DNA from: Gilliamella bombicola
GTDB taxonomy: Bacteria > Pseudomonadota > Gammaproteobacteria > Enterobacterales > Orbaceae
Length of the DNA: 64,000 nucleotides
Assembly (NCBI RefSeq): GCF_900094945.1
Contig: NZ_FMAQ01000001.1
Coordinates: 124,001 to 188,000 of the forward strand
Direction: 5' to 3'
Shown here: in pieces, positions 42,257 through 53,055 of the stretch
How positions within the stretch are numbered: the first letter of the stretch is position 1
How the letters are laid out: the number at the start of each line of letters is the position of its first letter
Translations under genes and position numbers: made by a program
The notes under the pieces: model-generated
Seen by the model: the letters and a program-made list of their open reading frames with translations, nothing else
The model's database searches: none
What the model was told of the DNA's origin: nothing

Positions 42257-44083
42257 TTAGTCTTTATTACCACTTCTAAACGCACGTTTACGATCATTTT
42301 CAGTTAAATGACGTTTACGTAAACGGATCGATAATGGTGTAACTTCCACTAATTCGTCATCGTCAATAAACTCTAATGCTTGTTCTAATGACATTTTAAT
42401 TGGAGGTGAAAGTGTTGTTGCCTCGTCAGTACCTGATGCTCGCATATTTGTTAATTTTTTACCGGTTAAACAGTTAACGGTTAAGTCGTTTGAGCGAGTA
42501 TGAATACCAATGATTTGACCTTCATAAACTTCAGCACCATGACCTAGGAATAACTTACCACGGTCTTGTAAGCCATATAGCGCATAAGCCAATGCTTTAC
42601 CAGTACCGTTTGAAATCATTACGCCATTATTACGTTGACCAATTTCGCCTGGGCGAACGTCATCATAATGACTAAAGGTAGAATAAAGCAAACCGGTACC
42701 TGAGGTCATGGTCATAAATTCAGTTCTAAAACCAATAAGACCACGACTTGGAATGATATAGTCTAAACGTACGCGACCTTTACCATCTGGTAGCATGTTT
42801 GTTAAGTCACCTTTACGTAAACCAAGTGCTTCCATCACTGAACCTTGATGTTGTTCTTCAATATCAAGCGTAACTTGTTCAAATGGCTCTTGTTTTTTAC
42901 CGTCAATTTCTCTAAAGATAACTTTAGGACGAGAAACCCCTAACTCATAACCTTCACGGCGCATATTTTCGATGAGTACTGACAAATGCAATTCACCACG
43001 ACCAGAGACTCTAAAGGCATCTGGATCTGGCGTTTCTTCGACACGAAGAGCAACATTATGGACAAGCTCTTTATTCAAACGCTCAAGAATTTGACGAGAA
43101 GTGACATATTTACCCTCTTTACCAGCAAATGGTGAGCTATTGACATTGAAGAACATAGTTACAGTTGGTTCATCAACGGTTAACGCAGGTAATGCTTCAA
43201 CGCAGCTATTATCACAAATCGTATCAGAGATGCCTAGTTCACCAAGCCCCGTTAATGCAATAATATCGCCAGCTTCAGCAACTTCAGCCTCATAGCGTTG
43301 TAGTCCTAAATGACCAAGAACTTGACCTACTTTGCCAGTTCGTTTATTGCCTTCACTATCAACAATAGTCACTTGTTGATTTGGTTTAACGCGACCGCGT
43401 TTAATACGACCAATACCAATAACACCAACATAATTATTATAATCAAGTTGAGAAATTTGCATTTGGAATGGACCGTCTAAATCAACCTTTGGTGGTTCAA
43501 CATATTTAACGATCGCTTCAAATAATGGCGTCATATCTTCAGCCATATTTTCATGATCTAAACCTGCGATCCCCATTAATGCTGAAGCATAAACGATAGG
43601 GAAATCTAACTGTTCATCAGTTGCCCCTAAATTAACGAACAGATCAAATACTTGATCAACAACCCAGTCAGGACGTGCACCTGGACGATCGACTTTATTG
43701 ATAACCACAATTGGTTTTAAACCATAAGCAAACGCTTTTTGCGTTACAAAACGTGTTTGTGGCATTGGTCCATCCATTGCATCAACGAGCAATAGCACAG
43801 AATCAACCATCGACATAACACGTTCAACCTCACCACCAAAATCAGCATGGCCTGGGGTGTCAACGATATTAATTCGGTAACCATTCCAATCAATAGCGGT
43901 ATTTTTAGCTAAAATGGTAATACCACGCTCTTTTTCAAGCGCATTAGAGTCCATGATACGTTCGTTATCGTCACCACGTAGATTATCTAACGTACCTGAC
44001 TGTTTTAATAACTTGTCAACCAAAGTCGTTTTACCATGGTCAACGTGGGCAATAATGGCAATATTTCTTAAATTTTCAATCAC
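42257..44083 (-). CDS. typA: Ribosome-associated GTPase TypA/BipA
   Basis: 608 residues from GTG at 44083, matching E. coli TypA (607), which starts [20 protein letters not shown] longer reading to 44110 would add nine residues and is unlikely. The translational GTPase core shows G1 [10 protein letters not shown]3 DTPGHADF and G4 NKVDRPGA. It assists ribosome assembly and stress adaptation. It has its own terminator. A FNR/CRP-like palindrome lies 67 bases upstream. Confidence 0.96.
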   Translation of the reverse strand: MIENLRNIAIIAHVDHGKTTLVDKLLKQSGTLDNLRGDDNERIMDSNALEKERGITILAKNTAIDWNGYRINIVDTPGHADFGGEVERVMSMVDSVLLLVDAMDGPMPQTRFVTQKAFAYGLKPIVVINKVDRPGARPDWVVDQVFDLFVNLGATDEQLDFPIVYASALMGIAGLDHENMAEDMTPLFEAIVKYVEPPKVDLDGPFQMQISQLDYNNYVGVIGIGRIKRGRVKPNQQVTIVDSEGNKRTGKVGQVLGHLGLQRYEAEVAEAGDIIALTGLGELGISDTICDNSCVEALPALTVDEPTVTMFFNVNSSPFAGKEGKYVTSRQILERLNKELVHNVALRVEETPDPDAFRVSGRGELHLSVLIENMRREGYELGVSRPKVIFREIDGKKQEPFEQVTLDIEEQHQGSVMEALGLRKGDLTNMLPDGKGRVRLDYIIPSRGLIGFRTEFMTMTSGTGLLYSTFSHYDDVRPGEIGQRNNGVMISNGTGKALAYALYGLQDRGKLFLGHGAEVYEGQIIGIHTRSNDLTVNCLTGKKLTNMRASGTDEATTLSPPIKMSLEQALEFIDDDELVEVTPLSIRLRKRHLTENDRKRAFRSGNKD

Positions 44084-44149
44084 AATTAAAATTCCAATTA
44101 GGAGACACATTCTATAGGCGCGGTATTGTACACCTTTTTAGCCGAAATG

Positions 44150-44163
44150 TTGATCTATATCAC
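44150..44163 (-). promoter_or_regulatory. FNR/CRP-like palindrome between hemG and typA
   Basis: TTGAT-CTAT-ATCAC matches the FNR consensus at 9 of 10 positions; the right half also fits CRP. It lies 67 bases upstream of typA and 86 bases beyond the hemG stop. Confidence 0.3.
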
Positions 44164-44248
44164 AAAGTTTATTTAAAAGAACTCGAAAAGTTGATAAGTT
44201 TAAAAAAATATCGATTTGTTTGTGAAAAAGTTTCAGGAAACTATGCGT

Positions 44249-44782
44249 TTAAGTATAAAACTGATCGGCAAACTCATCTACCTTTGCCCAATCCGTATAT
44301 TCAATCATCGGTTTTGTTACGTCCGTGTCCCCTTTTCCTAACCACATAATAAAGCGGATCATATTGCGATCAAACCAATTATATTGTGGATAATACAGCG
44401 CGCCGGCAAAAACCGCAGTAAAAGTTGGCTTCCATGCTATTTTAGCTAAGAATTTTTTAGTGTATAAATTCGTTTCTGGTGTATTTTTATTCGGTTTTCT
44501 CGCCACCAAATTTACCCCAAAAAATCCAGACTTCATATTATTTAATTGCTGATAATGCTTATCGATAAACGCTTTCATCACTTTGCTATAAAATCCATAA
44601 CGAATTGAACAACCCAATAATGCGGCTTGGTATTGTGTTAGATCAATTTTAGTATCAGGTAGTAGTTCAATAACATCGCAATCACATTTACCATTAAGTT
44701 GCGTTTTTATGCGTTGCATAATCTTAAATGTCTGATTTTCATGTGTAGTATAGAGTAATAAAACTTTCATCACGGAATTCAT
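44249..44782 (-). CDS. hemG: Menaquinone-dependent protoporphyrinogen IX dehydrogenase
   Basis: 177 residues from ATG at 44782, seven bases after AAGGAGG; the earlier in-frame ATG at 44812 precedes that site and is rejected. Flavodoxin fold with the start MKVLLLYTTHENQTFKIMQRI, and HemG signatures GCSIRYGFYSKVMKAFID and IRFIMWLGKGDTD. It oxidises protoporphyrinogen to protoporphyrin using menaquinone, the penultimate step of haem synthesis at the inner membrane. Confidence 0.94.
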   Translation of the reverse strand: MNSVMKVLLLYTTHENQTFKIMQRIKTQLNGKCDCDVIELLPDTKIDLTQYQAALLGCSIRYGFYSKVMKAFIDKHYQQLNNMKSGFFGVNLVARKPNKNTPETNLYTKKFLAKIAWKPTFTAVFAGALYYPQYNWFDRNMIRFIMWLGKGDTDVTKPMIEYTDWAKVDEFADQFYT

Positions 44783-44923
44783 AACATTGCCTCCTTCTTT
44801 TGTTAAACTCATTGGTAAATATCAACATTACTTTTTTTATGATAAAAATTAAAAGATTGGGGATGATTTCATTAAAAACTTTGATTATAGTATTAGGCTA
44901 ATTTAACCAGACCGGAACTGATT

Positions 44924-46309
44924 ATGGCAATTTCACCTCCAAAACTGAGTGCAATTATTTTGGCGGCAGGAAAAGGCACACGGATGTATTCCAACCTACC
45001 TAAAGTTTTACATAAAATCGGCGCCAAGCCGATGTTACAACATGTTATTGATACAGTTCAACAACTTAATACTGATCGCATCAATATTGTTTATGGCCAT
45101 GGCAAAGAACAACTTGAAGAAACACTCAAGGATCAACATGTTCAGCTGGTTTACCAAGCTGAACAACTCGGTACTGGCCATGCTGTTCAACAAGCTATCC
45201 CTTATATTCAAGATGATGAAGATATCTTAATTTTATATGGGGATACCCCCCTTATATCGGTTCAAACGCTGCAAACTTTAATTGCTAACAAACCAAAGCA
45301 AGGCATCGCATTATTGACCGTAATACTTGATAACCCAACTGGATATGGACGTATTGAACGCCACAATGGCAAAGTCGTTGCCATTGTGGAACAAAAAGAT
45401 GCCACACCTGATCAACAAAAAATCAATGAAATTAACACCGGCATCATGCTCGTTACTGGTAAATTATTGAAAAATTGGTTATCTCGTTTAACCAACAATA
45501 ATGCGCAACAAGAGTTTTACTTAACCGACATTATTGCTTTTGCACACCAAGATGGTTATGACATATTAACCTCACACCCAACACAACCACTTGAAGTTGA
45601 AGGCGTCAATAATCGCCTGCAATTGGCAACGTTAGAACGGCGATATCAACATCAGCAAGCTCAACACTTATTACTCGCTGGTGTGACACTGCTTGATCCA
45701 AATCGCTTTGACTTACGAGGCACACTCTCGCACGGTAAAGATGTCACTATTGATTGTAATGTAATTATTGAAGGCAATGTCACACTAGGTAATAACGTAT
45801 TTATTGGTGCGGGCTGCATCTTAAAAAACTGTACAATTGATGATAATTCAAATATCAGCCCGTATAGCATTATTGAAGATTCAACTATCGCTAAACAGTG
45901 TACTATCGGTCCCTTTGCTCGCCTACGACCAGGCTCACAACTTGACGAACAAGCCCATGTCGGCAATTTTGTCGAATTAAAAAAAGCACATCTAGGTAAA
46001 GCAACCAAAGCTGGACACTTAAGCTACCTTGGCGACAGCGAAATCGGCAGTAATGTCAACATCGGTGCTGGCACTATCACCTGTAATTATGATGGCGCCA
46101 ATAAATTTAAAACCATTATTGAAGATGATGTATTTGTCGGCTCTGACACACAATTGATTGCACCAGTAAAAGTGGGTAAAGGTGCAACTATTGCAGCAGG
46201 CACAACCGTTACCAATAATGTAAATGATAACGAATTGGTTGTAAGTCGAGTTAAACAAAAACAACTTGCTGGTTGGAAACGACCTACAAAGTTAACTAAC
46301 GAGGAATAA
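44924..46309 (+). CDS. glmU: GlmU: glucosamine-1-phosphate acetyltransferase / GlcNAc-1-P uridylyltransferase
   Basis: 461 residues (E. coli 456). N-terminal nucleotidyltransferase with [11 protein letters not shown] (about 14-24) and a C-terminal left-handed beta-helix of hexapeptide repeats (about 255-445, e.g. [10 protein letters not shown] and GNFVELKKA). It makes UDP-GlcNAc for peptidoglycan and LPS. It is 3 bases before glmS, the conserved pairing. Confidence 0.97.
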   Translation: MAISPPKLSAIILAAGKGTRMYSNLPKVLHKIGAKPMLQHVIDTVQQLNTDRINIVYGHGKEQLEETLKDQHVQLVYQAEQLGTGHAVQQAIPYIQDDEDILILYGDTPLISVQTLQTLIANKPKQGIALLTVILDNPTGYGRIERHNGKVVAIVEQKDATPDQQKINEINTGIMLVTGKLLKNWLSRLTNNNAQQEFYLTDIIAFAHQDGYDILTSHPTQPLEVEGVNNRLQLATLERRYQHQQAQHLLLAGVTLLDPNRFDLRGTLSHGKDVTIDCNVIIEGNVTLGNNVFIGAGCILKNCTIDDNSNISPYSIIEDSTIAKQCTIGPFARLRPGSQLDEQAHVGNFVELKKAHLGKATKAGHLSYLGDSEIGSNVNIGAGTITCNYDGANKFKTIIEDDVFVGSDTQLIAPVKVGKGATIAAGTTVTNNVNDNELVVSRVKQKQLAGWKRPTKLTNEE

Positions 46310-46312
46310 ACT

Positions 46313-48145
46313 ATGTGTGGAATCGTGGGAGCTATCGCCAAACGTGATGTTGCTGAAATATTATTAGAAGGTCTAAAACGATTAGAATATCGTGGTTATG
46401 ACTCAGCAGGACTGGCAATTATTTCATCAGACGGCGAACTGCATCGCGTTCGCCGTGTTGGCAAAGTGCAAGCACTAAAAGATGCCATTGCAAAACATCC
46501 ACTACAAGGAGCTACCGGAATTGCGCATACTCGATGGGCAACCCATGGTGAACCCGTTGAACATAACGCCCACCCACATATATCTGGCTTTATTGCTGTC
46601 GTGCATAATGGAATTATTGAAAATTTTGAGCCATTGCGTGAAAAGTTGATCGCCAAAGGCTACCAATTCCGTTCAGAAACCGATACCGAGGTTATTGCCC
46701 ACTTAATTCATGACATTATATCAACCGAAGATTGTTCCTTATTTGACGCCGTGCAAAAAGCTATCCCGCAACTACGAGGCGCTTATGGCACAGTCATTAT
46801 GGACACGCGCAACCCAGATATATTAGTTGCAACGCGCTCTGGCAGTCCTTTAGTTATTGGTTGTGGCGTAGGTGAAAACTTTATCGCATCAGATCAATTA
46901 GCGCTATTACCCGTCACCCGCCAATTTATCTATTTGGAAGAAGGTGATACCGCACTTATCACACACCGCACAGTGACAATCTTAGACAAGAATCATCATG
47001 AAGTAACAAGGCCACGTATAGAATCTGATGCAAAATATGATGCGGGTAGCAAAGCAGGCTATAGCCACTATATGCAAAAAGAGATCTACGAACAACCTAA
47101 TGCGATTAAAAATACCCTTGAAGGTCGTATGGCGCATGGTAAAGTGGATTTATCAGAACTAGGCGATAATGCAAAAAACATACTAAAGCAGGTTGAGCAT
47201 GTGCAAATTGTTGCCTGTGGCACCGCTTATAATGCCGGTATGGTAGCACGCTACTGGTTTGAAGCCTTAGCAGGAATTCCTTGCGATGTCGAAATTGCCT
47301 CAGAATTTCGTTACCGCAACCCAGCCCGTCGCAAGAACAGTCTATTTATTACTCTTTCACAATCAGGCGAAACTGCAGATACACTCGCAGCCTTACGATT
47401 GGCTAAAGAAAACCATTACTTAAGCACCCTTGCCATCTGTAATGTAGCGGCATCCACACTCGTGCGTGAAGCCGATTTCGTTTTATTAACCAAAGCAGGG
47501 GTTGAAATTGGTGTTGCATCAACTAAAGCCTTTACCACACAATTAACGGTTTTATTGCTACTAGTTGCAAAATTAGGACGTTTAAATAATATGGCACAAA
47601 GCACCGAGCAAGCGATTGTCCACGCCTTACAAACCTTGCCAAACCGCATTGAACAAGTGCTTATGTCTGAACCACAAATTAAAAAATTAGCAGAGCAATT
47701 TGTTGATAAACATCATGCGTTATTCTTAGGGAGGGGCGATGAATATCCAATTGCTATGGAAGCTTCGTTAAAACTCAAAGAAATCTCTTACATCCACGCC
47801 GAAGCTTATGCTGCAGGTGAACTCAAACATGGCCCTCTTGCATTAATTGATGCGGATATGCCAGTGATTGTGATGGCACCAACCAACGAAATGCTAGAAA
47901 AACTAAAATCCAATATCGAAGAAGTACGAGCGCGTGGCGGTCAACTGTATGTCTTTGCTGAGCAAGATGCGGGTTTTGTCAGTGATGACACCATGCACAT
48001 CATCAATCTACCCCATATAGAAGAACTTACCGCACCAATCTACTACACCGTGCCCACACAGCTACTCGCATATCATGTTGCTTTAATCAAAGGCACTGAT
48101 GTAGATCAGCCTCGTAATTTAGCAAAATCGGTTACCGTGGAGTAA
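46313..48145 (+). CDS. glmS: Glucosamine-6-phosphate synthase
   Basis: 610 residues (E. coli 609). The catalytic Cys is at the processed N-terminus (MCGIVGA), followed by the glutaminase domain and two SIS domains ([26 protein letters not shown]). It ends in NLAKSVTVE. It makes glucosamine-6-phosphate from fructose-6-phosphate and glutamine, the first step of amino-sugar synthesis. There is no room for a glmS ribozyme after glmU. Confidence 0.98.
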   Translation: MCGIVGAIAKRDVAEILLEGLKRLEYRGYDSAGLAIISSDGELHRVRRVGKVQALKDAIAKHPLQGATGIAHTRWATHGEPVEHNAHPHISGFIAVVHNGIIENFEPLREKLIAKGYQFRSETDTEVIAHLIHDIISTEDCSLFDAVQKAIPQLRGAYGTVIMDTRNPDILVATRSGSPLVIGCGVGENFIASDQLALLPVTRQFIYLEEGDTALITHRTVTILDKNHHEVTRPRIESDAKYDAGSKAGYSHYMQKEIYEQPNAIKNTLEGRMAHGKVDLSELGDNAKNILKQVEHVQIVACGTAYNAGMVARYWFEALAGIPCDVEIASEFRYRNPARRKNSLFITLSQSGETADTLAALRLAKENHYLSTLAICNVAASTLVREADFVLLTKAGVEIGVASTKAFTTQLTVLLLLVAKLGRLNNMAQSTEQAIVHALQTLPNRIEQVLMSEPQIKKLAEQFVDKHHALFLGRGDEYPIAMEASLKLKEISYIHAEAYAAGELKHGPLALIDADMPVIVMAPTNEMLEKLKSNIEEVRARGGQLYVFAEQDAGFVSDDTMHIINLPHIEELTAPIYYTVPTQLLAYHVALIKGTDVDQPRNLAKSVTVE

Positions 48146-48240
48146 ATCCACTAGATAAAATGTGGGGACTGACGGTGTGGTTTTGATATCGTAATCAAAA
48201 CTAAAGTTCTCACATAACATCAACGAATACTAAAATTTTT

Positions 48241-48268
48241 ACTGAGATAATTTTTTCAGTGTTTTTTT
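48241..48268 (+). terminator. Possible terminator after glmUS
   Basis: A short stem ACTGA/TCAGT followed by GTTTTTTT, about 96 bases after the glmS stop. The stem is only five pairs, so it is weak. Confidence 0.4.
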
Positions 48269-48388
48269 GTCATGGTGCAAGGCTTTGTTAACGAGTTTGG
48301 CAAAGTTCACTTATTTTGTAAAAAAATTTCAGGAAAACATACGTTTTAGTCTATTGGACTTAAAACTTTGCTTTTTATACCAAGTAAA

Positions 48389-48404
48389 TGTGATCTTAAT
48401 CACA
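48389..48404 (+). promoter_or_regulatory. CRP site 1 upstream of mtlA
   Basis: TGTGATCTTAATCACA, a perfect match to TGTGA-N6-TCACA. It is 44 bases from CRP site 2. Confidence 0.85.
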
Positions 48405-48432
48405 AAAATAAAAAATGGAATGATTTTAACAA

Positions 48433-48448
48433 TGTGATATTCATCACA
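48433..48448 (+). promoter_or_regulatory. CRP site 2 upstream of mtlA
   Basis: TGTGATATTCATCACA, also perfect. With TACAAT at 48490-48495 as the -10 box, a start near 48502 would put this site near -61.5, a class I activator position. Confidence 0.85.
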
Positions 48449-48489
48449 CTTATCAATTTTTTTTGATGAATCGAATAACAAAATCCCTC

Positions 48490-48495
48490 TACAAT
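48490..48495 (+). promoter_or_regulatory. Candidate -10 box of the mtl promoter
   Basis: TACAAT, 36 bases before the mtlA start. No good -35 box stands at the right distance, which is usual for CRP-dependent promoters. Confidence 0.5.
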
Positions 48496-48530
48496 AACTG
48501 CATAAAGATTATACCAATCAATAAGGAAAG

Positions 48531-50417
48531 ATGAATATTATGACAACCTCAAACATCAAATTGAAAGTCCAAAATTTTGGGCGATTCTTAAGTAATATGG
48601 TCATGCCAAATATCGGTGCGTTTATTGCTTGGGGATTTATTACCGCTATTTTTATTCCAACAGGCTGGTATCCAAATGAAACGATTGCCAAGCTAGTTGG
48701 ACCTATGATTACCTACCTATTACCACTATTGATTGGTTATACTGGTGGTAAATTAGTTCACGGTGAACGAGGTGCAGTGGTTGGTGCAATCACAACAATG
48801 GGAGTCATTGTTGGTTCAGATATTCCCATGTTCTTAGGAGCTATGATCGTCGGCCCACTTGCTGGCTGGGTAATAAAGCAATTTGATAAAAGTGTAGACG
48901 GTAAAATCAAAAGCGGTTTTGAAATGTTAGTCAATAATTTCTCAGCAGGTATTATCGGTATGCTACTTGCGTTGCTTGCTTTTTTCGCAATTGGTCCTGC
49001 TGTCGTTATTGCATCTGGTAAATTAACTATTGCAGTTAATTTCTTAGTTGAACATAATTTATTACCTTTAACGTCGCTCATTATTGAACCCGCTAAGATC
49101 CTTTTCTTAAATAATGCCATTAACCACGGTATATTCTCACCATTAGGTATTCAACAAGCCGCTGAACATTCTCAATCTATTTTCTTTTTAATCGAAGCCA
49201 ACCCTGGCCCTGGCTTAGGTTTATTACTCGCTTATATGTTTTTTGGTAAAGGATCAGCAAAAAGTTCAGCCAGTGGCGCAGCAATCATTCACTTCTTTGG
49301 TGGGATCCATGAAATTTACTTCCCCTATGTATTAATGAATCCACGTCTTATTATTGCGGTTATTTTAGGTGGAATGACAGGCGTATTTACTTTAACATTA
49401 TTTGGAGCAGGATTAGGTTCACCCGCATCACCAGGTTCAATCATCGCCGTTCTTGCCGTCACACCAAAATCATCTATGCTTGGCGTAATTTTTTCTGTCA
49501 TTGCTGCAACTACGGTTACTTTTATCGTTTCTGCGATTTTATTAAAAACAACCAAAGAGACAGACAAAAGTCTTGAAGATGCAAAATCGAATGTTTCTGC
49601 AATGAAAAACGAATCAAAAGGTATTACAAATGGAATACTTGACTTAGCTAAAGTGAAAAAAATCATTGTGGCTTGTGATGCAGGAATGGGCTCTAGTGCT
49701 ATGGGAGCAGGTGTGTTACGCAAAAAAGTACAAGATGCAGATCTCGATATTTTTGTCACTAATTTAGCAATCAATAACCTTCCTAATGATGTTGACATAG
49801 TTATCACGCATAAAGACTTAACCGATCAAGCCAAACAACACGCTCCAAACGCACATCACATTTCATTAACCAACTTTTTAGACAGTCAATTATATAGCCA
49901 ATTGGTTGCGGATCTTTTAAGTTCTCAAACGAGTAGTTTAGCAAGTGAAACGATAGCTAGCAGCAACCAATCCACTGATAATGCACCCCTATTTAAATTA
50001 TCAGAACAAAACATTTTTTTAGGGCTAACCGCTAAAAATAAAGAAGAAGCCATTCGTTTTGCCGGGCAAAAATTGGTCGATAATGGTTATGTTACCCCTG
50101 CCTACATTGAAGCAATGTTAGCGCGTGAAAAATTAACGTCTACTTATTTAGGAGAATCGATAGCTGTCCCACATGGTACTATTGAATCAAAAAACGACGT
50201 TATTAAAACCGGCATCGTATTTTGCCAATACCCAGCTGGTGTTCAATTTGGCGAAGACGAAGACGACCAAGCGAAAATTGTAATAGGTATTGCTGCACGT
50301 AATAATGAACACCTTGATGTCATTGCAAAACTGACTAATGCCATTGATGATCAAGACATTATTGCCAAACTTGTTAACACAACAAGTATTGAAGAGGTAC
50401 TCGCTATTTTAAGTTAA
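48531..50417 (+). CDS. mtlA: Mannitol PTS enzyme IICBA
   Basis: 628 residues in the order C (about 1-345, membrane, with NNAINHGIFSPLGIQQ and GGIHEIYFPYV), B (about 375-465) and A (about 485-628). Phosphorylation sites are Cys382 in CDAGMGSS and His548 in AVPHGT, matching E. coli Cys384 and His554. It imports and phosphorylates mannitol to mannitol-1-phosphate. The start is ATG at 48531 with AAGGA upstream; the second ATG at 48540 is possible. Two perfect CRP sites upstream give catabolite control. Confidence 0.98.
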   Translation: MNIMTTSNIKLKVQNFGRFLSNMVMPNIGAFIAWGFITAIFIPTGWYPNETIAKLVGPMITYLLPLLIGYTGGKLVHGERGAVVGAITTMGVIVGSDIPMFLGAMIVGPLAGWVIKQFDKSVDGKIKSGFEMLVNNFSAGIIGMLLALLAFFAIGPAVVIASGKLTIAVNFLVEHNLLPLTSLIIEPAKILFLNNAINHGIFSPLGIQQAAEHSQSIFFLIEANPGPGLGLLLAYMFFGKGSAKSSASGAAIIHFFGGIHEIYFPYVLMNPRLIIAVILGGMTGVFTLTLFGAGLGSPASPGSIIAVLAVTPKSSMLGVIFSVIAATTVTFIVSAILLKTTKETDKSLEDAKSNVSAMKNESKGITNGILDLAKVKKIIVACDAGMGSSAMGAGVLRKKVQDADLDIFVTNLAINNLPNDVDIVITHKDLTDQAKQHAPNAHHISLTNFLDSQLYSQLVADLLSSQTSSLASETIASSNQSTDNAPLFKLSEQNIFLGLTAKNKEEAIRFAGQKLVDNGYVTPAYIEAMLAREKLTSTYLGESIAVPHGTIESKNDVIKTGIVFCQYPAGVQFGEDEDDQAKIVIGIAARNNEHLDVIAKLTNAIDDQDIIAKLVNTTSIEEVLAILS

Positions 50418-50431
50418 TATCACCTTTATCG

Positions 50432-50452
50432 TTCCCACTTAACAAGTGGGAA
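50432..50452 (+). promoter_or_regulatory. Hairpin between mtlA and mtlD
   Basis: TTCCCACTT pairs perfectly with AAGTGGGAA around an AAC loop, 15 bases after the mtlA stop. It has no T tract, so it is more likely an RNA stabiliser or processing site. Confidence 0.55.
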
Positions 50453-50496
50453 ACCATTACCACTTTTAAAATTAAATTTAATTAAGGATTATTATA

Positions 50497-51660
50497 ATGC
50501 AAGCATTACATTTTGGCGCTGGTAACATTGGGCGAGGTTTTATTGGAAAATTACTATCAGATGCTGGCATACAGGTCACATTTGCCGATGTCAACCAACA
50601 AATCATTGATGCAATCGCCACTCGTCACCAATACCCAGTAAATGTTGTTGGTGAACAATCGACTACCGAAATAGTCAAAAATGTCGATGGAATTAACAGC
50701 ACATCTAATGAAGTTATTGATTATATTGCTAAGGTTGATTTAGTCACCACCGCTGTTGGTCCTCAAGTTTTAGCACGTATTGCCCCAAGTATTGCACAAG
50801 GTATTGTTGAGCGTCATAAACAAGGCAATACCAAACCACTTAATATTATCGCTTGTGAAAATATGGTTCGTGGTACCAGCCAATTTAAACAAGAAATATT
50901 CAATGCATTGCCACAACAACTTCATCATTGGGTGAATAACCATATTGGTTTTGTTGATTCAGCAGTGGATCGCATCGTGCCACCTGCCACATCAAAAACA
51001 GGAGATATACTGGAAGTCACCGTTGAAACTTTTTCAGAGTGGATTGTTGATGAAACGCAGTTTGTTGGTATTATTCCAACAATTAAAGGTATGCAACCAG
51101 TTGACAATTTAATGGCTTTTGTTGAACGAAAACTATTTACCTTAAATACAGGTCATGCGATTACGGCTTATCTAGGTTTCTATCATGGTATTGGCACTAT
51201 TCGCGATGCAATTTTAAACGAAAAAATTCGTTTAATTGTTCGTGGAGCAATGGAAGAAAGCGGCTTAGTACTTATCAAACGTTACAATTTTGATGAACAA
51301 AAACACATGGCTTATATCGAAAAAATCTTAAACCGCTTTGAAAACCCGTATTTACATGACGATACTTCACGTGTTGGTCGGCAACCAATGCGTAAATTAG
51401 GCGCTGGCGATCGTTTAATTAAGCCATTGCTCGGTACTTTTGAGTATCAAGTTAAAAATACTAACTTACTAATCGGTATCGCAGCCGCTCTCAACTATCG
51501 TAATAGTGATGATGAGCAAGCAGTTGAACTGGCAAAACTCATTACTGAAAAAGGTGTTAAACACGCTTTTTGTCAAATCGCTGGGATTGATGTTAACAAT
51601 TCTATTGTTAAGCAAATTGAAGAAATTTATACTACAATGCAAAATCGTCAGTTTACATAA
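50497..51660 (+). CDS. mtlD: Mannitol-1-phosphate 5-dehydrogenase
   Basis: 387 residues (E. coli 382). The NAD site [16 protein letters not shown] is at the start, with the [12 protein letters not shown] segment and the catalytic-region [10 protein letters not shown]. It oxidises mannitol-1-phosphate to fructose-6-phosphate, linking MtlA to glycolysis. A gap of 79 bases to mtlA holds a hairpin; mtlR follows after 6 bases. Confidence 0.97.
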   Translation: MQALHFGAGNIGRGFIGKLLSDAGIQVTFADVNQQIIDAIATRHQYPVNVVGEQSTTEIVKNVDGINSTSNEVIDYIAKVDLVTTAVGPQVLARIAPSIAQGIVERHKQGNTKPLNIIACENMVRGTSQFKQEIFNALPQQLHHWVNNHIGFVDSAVDRIVPPATSKTGDILEVTVETFSEWIVDETQFVGIIPTIKGMQPVDNLMAFVERKLFTLNTGHAITAYLGFYHGIGTIRDAILNEKIRLIVRGAMEESGLVLIKRYNFDEQKHMAYIEKILNRFENPYLHDDTSRVGRQPMRKLGAGDRLIKPLLGTFEYQVKNTNLLIGIAAALNYRNSDDEQAVELAKLITEKGVKHAFCQIAGIDVNNSIVKQIEEIYTTMQNRQFT

Positions 51661-51666
51661 CACCTA

Positions 51667-52218
51667 ATGCCAGAATCGATATTACAAGAAGATACGATAT
51701 TAGAAAAACTCAACCAGCAAGCTGATATTCACAGCTTGCTAGCCGTTGCAATAAAATTAATCAATGATAATGTCAACAAATTAATTCTTAAAGTCTTTCG
51801 AAAAGAACCACACGCTATTAAATTTGTCATTCCGTCATTGGTCGGTAAAAATGGACCACTCAATGATACTTCTGTTTGCTTAAAACTACTTTATGCGTTG
51901 GGAATTATTTCTCGTGAAGATTACGAAGATATAGAACTGCTGATCGCTATTTTGGACGAGCTAGAGCAAGACGACAGGCAATATACTTATTTAGATGATG
52001 AAATTTTAGGCCCTATTAGTTTATTACATGATATGGTATTACCACCAAGCTGGGAATCGCAACGCGAAAAAGCCAAACAATCTGGCATTGTCGATACTTT
52101 AAAATCTTCCATGTACCAAAACCGCTATCAACAAATGATACGCTCAGCGTTAATTATTGCTATTACCGAACTGACGTTACGTATTATAAATAAAGAACAT
52201 ATCAACTACTTTCCATAA
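51667..52218 (+). CDS. mtlR: Mannitol operon repressor MtlR
   Basis: 183 residues, the MtlR family length. It is acidic and all-helical, with a typical MtlR core (KLLYALGIISREDYEDIELL...ILDEL). MtlR has no classical DNA-binding motif and represses mtlADR indirectly. It stands last in the operon as in E. coli. Confidence 0.9.
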   Translation: MPESILQEDTILEKLNQQADIHSLLAVAIKLINDNVNKLILKVFRKEPHAIKFVIPSLVGKNGPLNDTSVCLKLLYALGIISREDYEDIELLIAILDELEQDDRQYTYLDDEILGPISLLHDMVLPPSWESQREKAKQSGIVDTLKSSMYQNRYQQMIRSALIIAITELTLRIINKEHINYFP

Positions 52219-52692
52219 TGGCCAACTCTTTTGCTAAATGTTCGATTATTTTGACTTAAAATAAATTAAAGTAAAAATAGCTATTGCTGCATGCGATATA
52301 CAAAAGAAATATAGGTTTTTTATTACTGATCTTCGGTTAAGACCGTTTTATTTTTTGTTTTTTCTTCATTAAAGATATGTTTGAGACTCGTTGCTAGCAT
52401 ACTCTGTATCTCGACTTAAATCATTGATTTTTTGCGTTTCTCCATCTTGAAAGCTAAAAAATAAAATATTTTTCACTGGATTCTTTTTAAGAAGTAAAAG
52501 ATAGATTACAATGCTTTTTTGCATGTTTTAAATAGAGAGAACATTGTATCACAAATCATAAAATCTCAGACTGTAACTATCCCCCTTTAAAATAGTACAG
52601 CAAAAGAGTAGAGGTTAGCTATGTTAGCATATAGATGGTGCTGAATATTTAAAATATTACGATTATCATATTTAAGAAAAGGAATAGCACAT
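52219..52692. other. Intergenic region after mtlR with a small possible ORF
   Basis: It contains a weak hairpin CGGT/ACCG followed by TTTTATTTTTT near 52333-52352 that might end the mtl operon, and a 51-residue minus-strand frame at 52369-52524. The remainder, up to the membrane-protein gene, is AT-rich. Confidence 0.4.
52369..52524 (-). CDS. Possible small ORF or gene remnant (51 aa)
   Basis: ATG at 52524 to TAA at 52369. It starts with a short hydrophobic run (IVIYLLLL) and continues with a natural-looking mix of residues (FQDGETQKINDLSRDTEYA). No ribosome site precedes the ATG and no family is recognised. It may be a remnant of a longer gene. Confidence 0.25.
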   Translation of the reverse strand: MQKSIVIYLLLLKKNPVKNILFFSFQDGETQKINDLSRDTEYASNESQTYL

Positions 52693-53025
52693 ATGATTAT
52701 ATTAATCTATATTGCATATTATTTTTTATCTCTTTTGCCTATTATTATTTCTTATCGATTTAGAAAATATACAATAAGCGATTACCAATATAATAAGCAA
52801 TTGAATTGGAAAAAACGATGGGCGCTATTTTTTAATTATATCGCTTTAATTTTTCAAGTAATAGTTGCAGGTGAACTAAAAAGTAAATTAGATAGCCTAG
52901 ATAATTCTATTTTAGGCTATGAGCCTATTTTAGTTTCAGCATACATATTTCTTATTGTTTATACACTCTTTCCTATATCATGGTTAGAGAGTCCTAAATC
53001 TCACATAAAAAAAGAAAAAATTTAA
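52693..53025 (+). CDS. Small membrane protein, tandem paralogue A
   Basis: 110 residues with three predicted membrane segments (about 2-20, 45-60 and 75-95) and basic ends. An AAAAGGA site is nine bases before ATG. It shares with the next gene the pattern ILIY-x3-Y-x2-S-x-LPI, WEKR-x-LF-like loop, and ending F-P-[IL]-S-W-L-E-x-P-K-S-[HY]-I-K. I do not recognise the family. The two genes and their downstream spacer were duplicated together. Confidence 0.65.
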   Translation: MIILIYIAYYFLSLLPIIISYRFRKYTISDYQYNKQLNWKKRWALFFNYIALIFQVIVAGELKSKLDSLDNSILGYEPILVSAYIFLIVYTLFPISWLESPKSHIKKEKI

Positions 53026-53055
53026 ATAAAAAATTATTCAAGGTAAAAGGAGAAA

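Noticed and set aside
43101-43295. Plus-strand frames within typA
   Set aside because: They are shadows of the conserved typA gene.
46309-46313. glmS ribozyme before glmS
   Set aside because: Only three bases separate glmU and glmS, and the ribozyme is a Gram-positive feature.
49325-49807. 160-codon minus-strand frame within mtlA
   Set aside because: It is a shadow of a strongly conserved mtlA coding region and has no ribosome site.
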